A DNA stretch of 64,000 nucleotides from Ypsolopha sequella (Eukaryota; Arthropoda; Insecta; Lepidoptera; Ypsolophidae). Position numbers and translations under genes: made by a program. The notes beneath the pieces are model-generated. The model was not told the origin of the DNA. It worked only from the letters and a program-made list of their open reading frames with translations, and ran no database searches. Shown here one piece after another: positions 1 through 9,306 of this stretch (positions within the stretch are counted from its first letter, which is position 1; each line of letters starts with the position of its first letter). The stretch spans positions 17,930,898 to 17,994,897 of the forward strand of contig OW204009.1 in NCBI GenBank assembly GCA_934047225.1. The letters run 5' to 3'.

Positions 1-887
1 TGTCGGCACAGCCCAGATGCACGGCGCTCTGGTCCGTTGACAGCTAGTGAACGCAGGGACGCTCTGTTGCACTGGGTCCGCTCTGTTCAGCACAATGAGT
101 TTGCTGAAGACATTAATCGTATCCAGACTGATAAGGTTTGTCCCGTTCGGCTCCAGCGTCTCTCGCCCTTCATAAAGGACGGCCTCTTGAGAGTCGGTGG
201 TCGTCTCTCTCACGCGTCAATTAGGTATGACGCTCAACACCCACTCATTCTACCCAGTTCAAGTCCGCTCGTAGATCTCATTATAGATCACTATCACACA
301 ATACACTGCCACCCTGGAGCTGACACATTACACGCCATATTACGCCAGCAGTACTGGATTCTGTCCGCTCGTCGTATTATTAGACACCGCGTGTTTAAAT
401 GTATTAGATGTTTCCGGTGCCGCGCTCAACCTAAGGCTCCGCTCATGGCTGATCTCCCAGTAGACAGAGTTACTCCTCAGCCAGTTTTTAGTCACGTCAC
501 GACGGACTTTGCTGGCCACTTCTTCGTTAAATCCAGCACGTTGCGGAACGCGAAACTCATAAAAGCGTACTTTTGCATTTTCGTTTGCCTCGCAACAAAG
601 GCGGTTCATTTGGAACCAGTCTCTGCACTCTCCACGGAAGCGTTCTTTGCGGCATTGCAACGTTTTATCTCACGTCGCGGTACTCCGGTTCTCATTCGTT
701 CAGACTGCGGCACAAACTATGTAGGTGCTAGGAATCAACTCATTGAAGTTCAGAACTTCCTCAGGTCAAACAATGATGCAATCACTCACAAGCTCGCGAA
801 TCAGCACATAACTTGGTTACTGAACCCGCCTAAAGGGCCTTGGTTCGGCGCTCTGCACGAAATAAACGTAAAATCCACCAAGCAACT
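1..887 (+). pseudogene. BEL/Pao integrase, N-terminal part (interrupted)
   Basis: The frame is open from base 1 with no initiator, so this is the interior of a polyprotein. A zinc-binding integrase module lies at about 280-420 (His-x-His and HCHPG, then CIRC and CFRC). The catalytic core follows: first Asp in TTDFAGHF (about 502), second Asp in SDCGTNY (about 700), and the Glu in ALHE (about 860). All three acidic residues are therefore present. The sequence stops matching a few codons after the Glu, at 888, where the inner LTR starts with TG. The host frame resumes at 3868. The element cannot express an intact integrase from this locus. Confidence 0.88.
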
Positions 888-1320
888 TGTAGCCGCTGGC
901 TACAGGATGCAGAGCTGATGGAATTTGAATGGGAGAGTAGACAGGATAAGAAAAAGATTGTGGGTAAACTGACTGACCTTTGATGATGTCTGTGGACGGG
1001 CCGACGGGAGATGCGGTGACGTGCTGAGCCTTCTTGTTGGCTAGTTGAGCTGGCGTCTGTGCAGGGATGTATTGAATGTCCTGGTTTGAGTGATGTACAC
1101 AGCACTTGTATTAACACTACACTTTAGGTACGCGATATTGTTTGTGCTGACGCGAATGTCTATTGTTTAGAGCTGTCGGCTGCGCGGGCGCGCGCGCGTG
1201 CGCCTTGAGAGGCTCGTCGATCCGAACAGACCGAGCGAGCGGCGGTCAGCGCGGGACTCGATTCCGTCGCGAGTCACCCTTTCTGCGCATGCGCTGACGT
1301 CACGCTGTTTAGCGTGAACA
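888..1320 (-). repeat. LTR of nested BEL element (its 3' LTR)
   Basis: Direct repeat of 433 bp matching 3430-3862, with TG...CA ends and a GC-rich stretch at about 1190-1290. CAACT lies directly to its left. Because the element is on the minus strand, this copy is downstream of the integrase remnant. Confidence 0.9.
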
Positions 1321-1908
1321 TCCTGGGGGGGCCGGGGCTGCGGCTCCATGGGCTGTGTCCAGATCCACAACTTGGATCACTCCATCCTTGCCAGGCATTG
1401 TGCGGAGAATTCTCCCCAACTTCCATTGGAGCGGAGGCAGGTCATCCTCTTTGATGAGGACCAGTTCACCCACTTGAGGAGGGGAGGAAGGGGAGAGCTG
1501 ATTGGAGCGGGTTTGCAGGGTATGGAGGTAGGATCTGGACCAGAGAATCCAAAAGCGCTGAGAGAGCGCTTGAATGAGCTGAAAGCGTTTAAGAACAGAT
1601 ATGGGTCTGTCGTAAAAAGACTGCTCAGGTAGAGCGGTGAGCGGACGACCAATAATGAAATGTCCGGCCGTGAGAGGGTCAAAGTCCGTAGGATCGGATA
1701 AAATCGGGCAGAGGGGTCTTGAGTTGAGTATTATTTCGTGCAGAGCGCCGAACCAAGTTATGTGCTGATTCGCGAGCTGGTGAGTGATTGCATCATTGTT
1801 TGACCCGAAGAAGTTCTGAACTTCAATGAGTTGATCCCTAGCACCTACACAGCTTGTGCCGACTCTGAGCGAATGAGAACTAGAGTACCGCGACGTGAGA
1901 TAAAACCT
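1321..1908 (-). pseudogene. BEL/Pao integrase C-terminal remnant of nested element
   Basis: This stretch is the reverse complement of a diverged copy of the outer element: 1321-1730 matches 3930-4410, and 1740-1908 matches about 660-860. Two internal deletions remove the part around the catalytic Glu and the following linker, so no working integrase can be made. The C-rich tract at 1321-1345 is the reverse complement of the one preceding the outer LTR, as expected for the 3' end of the coding region. Confidence 0.82.
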
Positions 1909-3429
1909 AACAGGGCTCGTGCTGAGTGAAATTGACCATGTACGTCTGCTATTATTGGTGTGTTAGTGACGTTCACTACACGTTGTGCGGAGTTACAAGA
2001 ATTCTCTGTTGGAGCTGGAGTCATTGAGTGAAAATGAACTGAGTGTGTATGTGATGAGTGTGTGTGTGATGACTGAGTGCTGGTTTCATAGAGTGAAAAT
2101 GAGCTGAATGTGTATCTGATGAGTGAATGTGTGAGTGAAAATGAGCTGAGTGTGTCTATATGTGCTGATTGAATGTGTGAGTGAAAATGAGCTGAGTGTG
2201 TATGTGCTGATTGAATGTGTGATGAGTGTGACTATATGTGAAAATGAGTTATTAAAAACTTGAGCGCTACCAACTCCAACGTGCGGATAGCTTGTAACTT
2301 GCGCGGGCCGAAATAACAAAGGCTATGTTCAAACGGAACACGGAAAATAAACACGACAGAGAGAAAAAAAAAATATATATATTTTTTTTAAACAACCTGT
2401 ATATGAGCTGATACACCAACTTGGAACACCCTATATGTGTACCATAAACAATAAAAGCAGAGATGAGATGAAAAAACAAAAAAAAAAAATTTACTATAAA
2501 AAGCAGACAATATCAGGATAAAACTGTTCGGCAATATATTACTGCAACACAAGATTACCGTGATTACAAGATTACAATCGACAAGGCTTGTTCACTCTTA
2601 TGTTATTATGCTACTTCCCGCTTACACGAAGCTAAATGCTATTCTATTTATATAATAAAATACCTAGCCGAAATCGGATCTAAATGAGCGGACAAACTAA
2701 TGATGAAATCACGCTTTAGTAATATACGTAATACGTATGTATATGCACGAAATAAAGCGAATTTATACTCTCACAAAAAATATCTCGCAAGATACGAGAA
2801 CTATCTTTGACAGTGGGTAGATTTGCACCTCTTCGCGCGATAGAAAACAAAGTGAAGTGTAGGTACTCAAAACGTTGTAACACGATATGAAACTAAAATG
2901 TGAACTATGTATTTACGAGCAAAGTTGAATCACTTCGAGAACATTTGAAAAGATTGGGTCGGGAATTACATGTCAAAAATGTTGAGCAAAATGCTGACTT
3001 TGAGTTTAATTAATTTTACGTATGGGGTTTATAAGGGCTGATAATTAATCCCTGGAAGTGACGGGGGGGGTTTAATAAAGAAATATAGTGGACTGTAATA
3101 AACAATTGGGCCGAATGGATATAATTATATTATCTGAGCTGAACAATAATTACAACCGTGATGAAAATGAGTTATTCTGTAAAGGGGCGTGGGGGGGTCG
3201 GTTCTAACCGATAAATGGAATGTTCCAGGCGGCGGTTCTAATTATCTACCCGCGATAGGTATTCGAAACCACAAAATATTTTTTTGCCGGGAAAGGGGGC
3301 AAAATATGTAACCGGGTGAAAATGGACTGTAGTAACTCGACGAGGGCTGGTTCAGTAGCGGTTTGAAGGGCCAAAATTGTGAAAATGGACTGTAAGGACC
3401 AGAATTCGATCCGGCCGAAGGACCAAAAA
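1909..3429 (-). other. Non-coding interior of nested BEL element
   Basis: No convincing coding frame on either strand. 2025-2250 holds degenerate tandem units of about 35-60 bp built around GAGTGAAAATGAGCTGAGTG. 3300-3429, next to the element's 5' LTR, reads on the minus strand TTTTTGGTCCTTCGGCCGG directly after the LTR, which is the place of a tRNA primer-binding site. The rest is AT-rich with several homopolymer runs and is probably decayed leader or gag sequence. Confidence 0.6.
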
Positions 3430-3862
3430 TGTAGCCGCTGGCTACAGGATGCAGAGCTGATGGAATTTGAATGGGAGAGTAGACAGGATAAGAAAAAGAT
3501 TGTGGGTAAACTGACTGACCTTTGATGATGTCTGTGGACGGGCCGACGGGAGATGCGGTGACGTGCTGAGCCTTCTTGTTGGCTAGTTGAGCTGGCGTCT
3601 GTGCAGGGATGTATTGAATGTCCTGGTTTGAGTGATGTACACAGCACTTGTATTAACACTACACTTTAGGTACGCGATATTGTTTGTGCTGACGCGAATG
3701 TCTATTGTTTAGAGCTGTCGGCTGCGCGGGCGCGCGCGCGTGCGCCTTGAGAGGCTCGTCGATCCGAACAGACCGAGCGAGCGGCGGTCAGCGCGGGACT
3801 CGATTCCGTCGCGAGTCACCCTTTCTGCGCATGCGCTGACGTCACGCTGTTTAGCGTGAACA
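3430..3862 (-). repeat. LTR of nested BEL element (its 5' LTR)
   Basis: Partner of 888-1320, with the same length and ends. It is followed by the duplicated CAACT at 3863-3867, after which the outer integrase frame resumes. Confidence 0.9.
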
Positions 3863-4468
3863 CAACTACTTTATCGCGTGATAGGTGAACAGCACCTCAC
3901 TTTTGAGGAATTCTCTACCCTTTTGGCTCGAATTGAGGCTGTACTCAACTCAAGACCCCTCTGCCCAATTTCATCCGACCCTACGGACTTTGAACCTCTC
4001 ACGGCCGGACATTTCATTATTGGTCGTCCGCTCACCGCTCTACCTGAGCAGTCTTTTGACGACAGACCCATATCTGCTCTTAAACGGTTTCAACTCATTC
4101 AAGCGCTCTCTCAGCGCTTTTGGACTCTCTGGTCCAGATCCTACCTCCATACCCTGCAAACCCGCTCCAAATGGCTCTCCCCTTCTTCCCCTCCTCAAGT
4201 GGGTGAACTGGTCCTCATCAAAGAGGATGACCTGCCTCCGCTCCAATGGAAGTTGGGAAGAATTCTCCGCACGATACCTGGCAAGGATGGAGTGATACGA
4301 GTTGTGGATCTGGACACAGCTCATGGAAATCTGCGACGACCTGTGTTCAAGATAGCCAGGCTGCCGTTGGATTCAGCTCAAGAGGAGCCGCAGCCCCGGC
4401 CCCCCCAGGATGTTCACGCTACGCTACGTTACCAGCGTGACGTTCGAACACGACATGTGCATGACTAA
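3863..4468 (+). pseudogene. BEL/Pao integrase C-terminal part (DUF5641-type tail)
   Basis: This continues the frame broken at 887: removing 888-3862 and one copy of CAACT leaves one uninterrupted frame. The residues include the conserved NSRPL and a long basic tail with VGELVLIKED and WKLGRI, typical of the domain that follows the integrase core in BEL/Pao elements. The stop (4466-4468) lies about 55 bp inside the 3' LTR. It has no start of its own and is not an independent gene. Confidence 0.87.
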
Positions 4469-4893
4469 TATCGCGGCGCTGCGCTGGCGCCACCTGGCGA
4501 CACAATAGACTCGCGTGCTGCCAACCCGCGGTTCACTCACTCTCTTCGGCTCGAGACGCCTCCGCAGGCGCACGTCTGCGCTCGCGCGGCCGGGCTGTTC
4601 CGTCCGAATCGTCTAGAGAACGACACGTGTATAAACATTCGCGCTGCCAGCACAAATAATATTGCGGACCCATTATTTAGATTGTGAAAGTGTAGTGTTC
4701 ACGTTACCAAGATCCAAGACATCCAGCTCATCACTGCTCATCACCGCCAACTCAATCAGCCCAACGAGAGGAGACGAAACACGGCGGATTTGCCAGCCCA
4801 TAGAAACATACCAACCAGGTCAGTGCACCCACATTGTTTCCCATCCATTTATCCTCTTTCATCATCTCTGCATTCCTGTAGCCAGCGGCTACA
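4411..4893 (+). repeat. 3' LTR of outer BEL element
   Basis: Starts TGTTCACGCT after a C-rich tract and ends GCGGCTACA. Both ends match the minus-strand reading of the nested LTR, while the middle is diverged. A TATAAA at 4630-4635 is a plausible LTR promoter. The first base after the LTR begins a satellite monomer. Confidence 0.82.
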
Positions 4894-5577
4894 AGTACTT
4901 TCGTTGTGTGACGCTCTCTACCGTCGTGACACACCGGAAGAAGAAGATGCAGCTCTTCTGTCCCTCGGTCATCATACTGCAGGTACAGTACCAGGCCATT
5001 TGTAGATAAGAAGTACTTTCGTTGTGTGACGCTCTCTACCGTCGTGACACACCGGAAGAAGAAGATGCAGCTCTTCTGTCCCTCGGTCATCATACTGCAG
5101 GTACAGTACCAGGCCATTTGTAGATAAGAAGTACTTTCGTTGTGTGACGCTCTCTACCGTCGTGACACACCGGAAGAAGAAGATGCAGCTCTTCTGTCCC
5201 TCGGTCATCATACTGCAGGTACAGTACCAGGCCATTTGTAGATAAGAAGTACTTTCGTTGTGTGACGCTCTCTACCGTCGTGACACACCGGAAGAAGAAG
5301 ATGCAGCTCTTCTGTCCCTCGGTCATCATACTGCAGGTACAGTACCAGGCCATTTGTAGATAAGAAGTACTTTCGTTGTGTGACGCTCTCTACCGTCGTG
5401 ACACACCGGAAGAAGAAGATGCAGCTCTTCTGTCCCTCGGTCATCATACTGCAGGTACAGTACCAGGCCATTTGTAGATAAGAAGTACTTTCGTTGTGTG
5501 ACGCTCTCTACCGTCGTGACACACCGGAAGAAGAAGATGCAGCTCTTCTGTCCCTCGGTCATCATACTGCAGGTACA
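4894..5577. repeat. 118-bp satellite array, left block
   Basis: Nearly six head-to-tail copies of a 118-bp monomer (start AGTACTTTCG, end AGATAAGA). All visible copies carry C at the diagnostic C/G site. The monomer holds the perfect palindrome GGTACAGTACC and the inverted repeat AGAAGA-TGCAGC-TCTTCT. The block begins directly after the BEL LTR and ends at the LINE insertion, which duplicated TACA (5574-5577). The short open frames on the minus strand repeat with the monomer and are not genes. Confidence 0.97.
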
Positions 5578-8500
5578 TAATAATAATAATAATAAAATTC
5601 TTTATTGCACAAGATAAAAATTTCGTACATAGGCGAGCTTAATACTATTTAGTATTCTCTACCAGCTAACCTTTGGTAATTGGGAAGTTGTTGCGGGTAG
5701 TGCCATGATGTCAAAATATTATAGGGTACCGATTTAAATATATATGTTACTCAAACACTTAGTAAATTATATTATACTACATGCTAATAAACATATACAG
5801 TAATTAATAGGAGATAACAATATTAAATGATAAACTACATATACCACTACATAAATAAATAAGTATAATGGATATATACTGAAGAGAATTTGTCTAAAAA
5901 CTTAAAACAGATAAAATATTTAATTATTGTGGATCATTCTGTAAATCAAGAAAGTGTTGTTTTATCTTATTCTTGAAGACTGATACAGACGGAGCCTCAC
6001 GAATGTGTAGCGGCAAACTGTTCCACAAGCGTATTGCACTCACAGTAAAAGAATTTGTATACATGCATGAACTATGCTCAGGTGTACGGAGAAGCCAAGT
6101 TTTGCTGGGTCGTTCAATGCGATCGAGGGACGAAAGAGGCACAAAACGTTCCTTAAGATATGACGGGGAACTTGGGTTATGGAGAATACCATAAAGAAAG
6201 GTCAAAATATGGGAATCTCTGCGGAACCTGATATTAAGCCAATTGAGTTCAGTGCGGAATTTAGAAATGTGATCATACTTACGCAGTCCGAATATATAAC
6301 GGATGCATAAGTTGAGAAGTCGGTCAAGCTTATTAAGAAGTTCCTCAGTGAGGTCGGGATAGCATACATCCGCGTAATCTAAGATGGGGAGCAATAACGA
6401 ATTAACAAGAGTAACTTTGGCAGAGTATGGTAGAAACTTTTGCATGCGTTTAAGGGCATGCATAGACGCAAATATTTTCTTGCTGCTTTCAGACACATGT
6501 AAATCCCATGACATGTTATTTCTGATGTGCAAACCCAGACTTTTTACCTCAGTACAGTATGGTAGTGGTATATTATTGAAACAAGCTTGGGGTAAGGTAT
6601 GTAAGTCAGTTTTGTCCACCAGAGCCTTACTTCCTAAAATTATTACTTGCGTCTTAGCAGGATTGACTAAAAGTCCATACTGCTCGGTCCAAAGACTGAT
6701 AGAATCAAGATCACAATTTAACTTCTGAACAGCATGAGACAATGAGTCCTGCTTGCAAGATAAATACAGCTGCAAGTCGTCGGCATACAGGTGATAAGAG
6801 CTGAAGTTCACAACAGAGACAAGAGTATTAATGAAAACAGAGAATAGCAAAGGAGATAGAACCCCTCCTTGTGGAACTCCAGCTGTCACATCACACCAAT
6901 TGGAGAATCTATCGTTGACACGAATGCGCTGATGGCGCCCATTTAGATAGGAATCAAACCATGACGCAGCAGAGTCAGAAATGTTAAGAGAACGGAGAAT
7001 AGCCAAGAGGATGTCGTAGTCAACGCAGTTAAAGGCACTGCTGAAATCAAGTAATGTAAGGAGCGTAAGTTGCCTATCGTCCATAGCTTGGCGGATATCA
7101 TCGGTAACTTTAATAAGAGCAGAGCAGGTACTATGGGATGGACGAAATCCCGATTGAAAGGGGTTAAGGAGGTTATTCTTGTGGAGAAAGTTTAAAAGTT
7201 GGCGATTGACCACTCGTTCAAGCACTTTAGAAAGAAAGGGTAAGATAGATATAGGTCGATAATCCTTGAATGTGGTGGGATTCGTAGTCTTTGGAATTGG
7301 GACCATATATGCCATTTTCCATAGGGAAGGAAAACTGCTTGAAGAAAGCGAAAAGTTAATTATGTGTGTCAGAGAAGGAAGAATGGTTTTGAGGATAGGC
7401 AAAAGAAGGTCACGGCCCAAGCCATCATGACCCACTGCTTTACTAGGAATCGACAAGATAATTTTTTCGATACTGAAATCCGAAACTGGCTCGAAGGAGA
7501 AACTGTTGTCATATAAAGGGGGCGAAGCAAGAAGACGCCTTATCGTTGAGTGTTTCAAGAGTGAGTCAATACTGTGAGGGGGGGATGAGAAGTGTCGATT
7601 TAGACCATCAATGTCAATAGAAGAAATGGGCTCCTCCTTATCTTTACCGAATCCTAAGGTCCGCAAAAATCGCCAGAGATTTTGAGGGGAACATTTTTCT
7701 ACATTGGTGTGAATGTGGCGCCGTTTAGCGTTCCTTATCACCTGGTTGCAACGATTTCTTGCGGCTTTAAACTTGATCCAGTTCTCCTCAGTCGGATCTT
7801 TTTTGTGTTTGTATTTAAGTCTATCTCTAGAGGACATCAGTTTGCGAATATTGTCGGTAAGCCAAGGGGTTGGAGCGTGTTTCATTCGTACTGGACGAAC
7901 TGGAGCATGAATATCGTAGAGGTCTGTGATCAATTTATTAAGTGTGTTGACCTTGTCATCAATGTTGTTTAAACTGTCTAACTGAGACCAATCTACCTTG
8001 TTTGCATCAGCCAAAAGTTTGTTCCTGTCCATATCTGCAAAATTACGCTGAAGAATTACTTTAGGCTTGACTTTAGGGATTTTTAGCTTATAGGAAGCAT
8101 AGATGAGATCATGGTGAGAGTAACCAGCTGCTGTAAACTGGCCATGTGAAGCGATACGATCAGGGCAGGGGGTCATAATAAGATCCAGAAGTGTATGTGA
8201 ATCACCAGTGTGATGAGTGGCATCAAGTTCTAGAATGGAAACATTAACAGAAGAGGTCAGGGCCTGAAGTTTTTGTGAGCGGTGAAAAATCTGTGAATCA
8301 GATGAAGGCAGTAAGTTGGTATTGAAATCACCCATAATTAGAGCATGCTCATAATTAGGCAAGTGAGTAACAAAGAGATCTTCAAGGCTGTCAAAATAGT
8401 CAACTTTGGGAGGGGGATATACAACACAGAGCAAGAATTTAACAGTACCAAAGTCAAGTTCAACGAACAAATGTTCCATGGATTGAGTATACTGTGAAGG

Positions 8501-9306
8501 AGACTGAGAGATGACTCTGTACTTAATATCAGAGCGCAAGAATATGGCGACTCCACCGCAGCCCGCTCCAGTTCGGTCATTTCTGACAAGAACATAGCCA
8601 GGGATCGCGACAGAAGTCGAGGGGATAGTGGGCTTTAAGAAGGATTCCGAAACTAAACAAGCATGGATGAGATCGTGATTGCTAGAGAAAGTAGCAAGAA
8701 ATTCGGAATGATGTGCAGAGATGCTTTGAGCATTGACGTGGCAGATGTTCAAATTCTTTTTAAATGGGGAGAAAGAGTTGTGAAGCAGATCACTAAGAGG
8801 AACAGTAGATAATGCAGAATCATCCAAAGCGTCGACATATGAGTCATCAGAATCAAAAGATTGAAACAGTTCAGGATTATGTGAAAGATCCATTATAAAT
8901 ATAATAATATAAATAAAATAAATAGATACTTAAGTATATTTAAAATAATATGAGCTTAAGGCTACGTACAACAATTTCCACATCACCGCCAATTTACTGA
9001 GATAAGAAAATGCACAAAGAGAAAAAAAAAAATACAAAATAAACAAAAGTAAGTACTTACATTAACCAAATAATTATTTTGAAACAACAAAAGTTATGGT
9101 TAGTTGCAGAAGACAGGTAACATTAAGCATAAAATATAAGTTAACGATTTATGTTTAAAGTTGCATGACAACAGAATGAATGTTTTGTTCAAAGTTACAG
9201 AATATGATAGGTACTATAAATTAAAATGAAAAATTAAATCTCCGTGAAACACGAAATGATGCGACGTCACTGTCGTCTGTCATGTAGTCAATAAATAAAT
9301 AAAATT
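5578..9306 (-). mobile_element. CR1/jockey-like LINE inserted in the satellite
   Basis: 3.73 kb flanked by TACA (5574-5577 and 9307-9310), with satellite sequence continuing on both sides. On the minus strand its 3' end carries an AATAAA signal followed by a TTA-triplet tail (5578-5600), typical of CR1-superfamily elements. The upstream part (8894-9306) is AT-rich and has no ORF1, so the copy may be 5' truncated. One long intact ORF is present. Confidence 0.9.
5924..8893 (-). CDS. LINE ORF2: endonuclease-reverse transcriptase (989 aa)
   Basis: A single uninterrupted frame. Residues about 48-275 form an APE-type endonuclease: NAQSI (54), RNDRTGAGCGG (104-114), GDFN (188-191), LLDLI (235-239). 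The usual SDH active-site motif reads SHH at 259-261, which could impair cleavage. Residues about 525-790 form the reverse transcriptase: DYRPIS, motif A DFSSAF (616-621), GVPQGGVLSP (672-681) and the catalytic YADD (703-706). The C-terminal quarter ends in the RLWNSLP block typical of CR1/jockey-type ORF2. The lack of stops in about 3 kb shows a young copy. The clade within the superfamily was not resolved. Confidence 0.93.
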   Translation of the reverse strand: MDLSHNPELFQSFDSDDSYVDALDDSALSTVPLSDLLHNSFSPFKKNLNICHVNAQSISAHHSEFLATFSSNHDLIHACLVSESFLKPTIPSTSVAIPGYVLVRNDRTGAGCGGVAIFLRSDIKYRVISQSPSQYTQSMEHLFVELDFGTVKFLLCVVYPPPKVDYFDSLEDLFVTHLPNYEHALIMGDFNTNLLPSSDSQIFHRSQKLQALTSSVNVSILELDATHHTGDSHTLLDLIMTPCPDRIASHGQFTAAGYSHHDLIYASYKLKIPKVKPKVILQRNFADMDRNKLLADANKVDWSQLDSLNNIDDKVNTLNKLITDLYDIHAPVRPVRMKHAPTPWLTDNIRKLMSSRDRLKYKHKKDPTEENWIKFKAARNRCNQVIRNAKRRHIHTNVEKCSPQNLWRFLRTLGFGKDKEEPISSIDIDGLNRHFSSPPHSIDSLLKHSTIRRLLASPPLYDNSFSFEPVSDFSIEKIILSIPSKAVGHDGLGRDLLLPILKTILPSLTHIINFSLSSSSFPSLWKMAYMVPIPKTTNPTTFKDYRPISILPFLSKVLERVVNRQLLNFLHKNNLLNPFQSGFRPSHSTCSALIKVTDDIRQAMDDRQLTLLTLLDFSSAFNCVDYDILLAILRSLNISDSAASWFDSYLNGRHQRIRVNDRFSNWCDVTAGVPQGGVLSPLLFSVFINTLVSVVNFSSYHLYADDLQLYLSCKQDSLSHAVQKLNCDLDSISLWTEQYGLLVNPAKTQVIILGSKALVDKTDLHTLPQACFNNIPLPYCTEVKSLGLHIRNNMSWDLHVSESSKKIFASMHALKRMQKFLPYSAKVTLVNSLLLPILDYADVCYPDLTEELLNKLDRLLNLCIRYIFGLRKYDHISKFRTELNWLNIRFRRDSHILTFLYGILHNPSSPSYLKERFVPLSSLDRIERPSKTWLLRTPEHSSCMYTNSFTVSAIRLWNSLPLHIREAPSVSVFKNKIKQHFLDLQNDPQ

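Larger units (their letters stand above)
888..3862 (-). mobile_element. Nested BEL/Pao element, opposite strand, internally deleted
   Basis: Two 433-bp direct repeats (888-1320 and 3430-3862) look identical where I compared them. They begin TG and end CA, and are flanked by the 5-bp duplication CAACT (883-887 and 3863-3867). Read on the minus strand, the LTR starts TGTTCACGCT and ends GCGGCTACA, as does the outer element's 3' LTR, so the two elements belong to the same or a sister family. The 2.1-kb interior has no long coding frame, only a decayed integrase tail. Identical LTRs with a wrecked interior suggest recent mobilisation in trans by an intact relative. Confidence 0.88.
1..4893 (+). 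mobile_element. BEL/Pao LTR retrotransposon, 3' half, interrupted
   Basis: The left edge cuts into the pol region, so the 5' LTR, gag, protease and RT lie outside the window. The visible part is the integrase region, a short stretch ending in a C-rich tract, and a 3' LTR (4411-4893). A second BEL element (888-3862) on the opposite strand interrupts it. Membership of BEL/Pao rests on the HHCC zinc module, the D,D,E integrase core and a long C-terminal extension of the DUF5641 type. Immediately downstream is the 118-bp satellite, so this element probably inserted into the array. The left flank is missing, so its target duplication cannot be checked. Confidence 0.88.

Noticed and set aside
1348..1632. 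94-codon plus-strand frame (MGCVQIHN...)
   Set aside because: It is the antisense of the nested BEL integrase tail; the same antisense frame occurs at 4040-4324 under the outer integrase.
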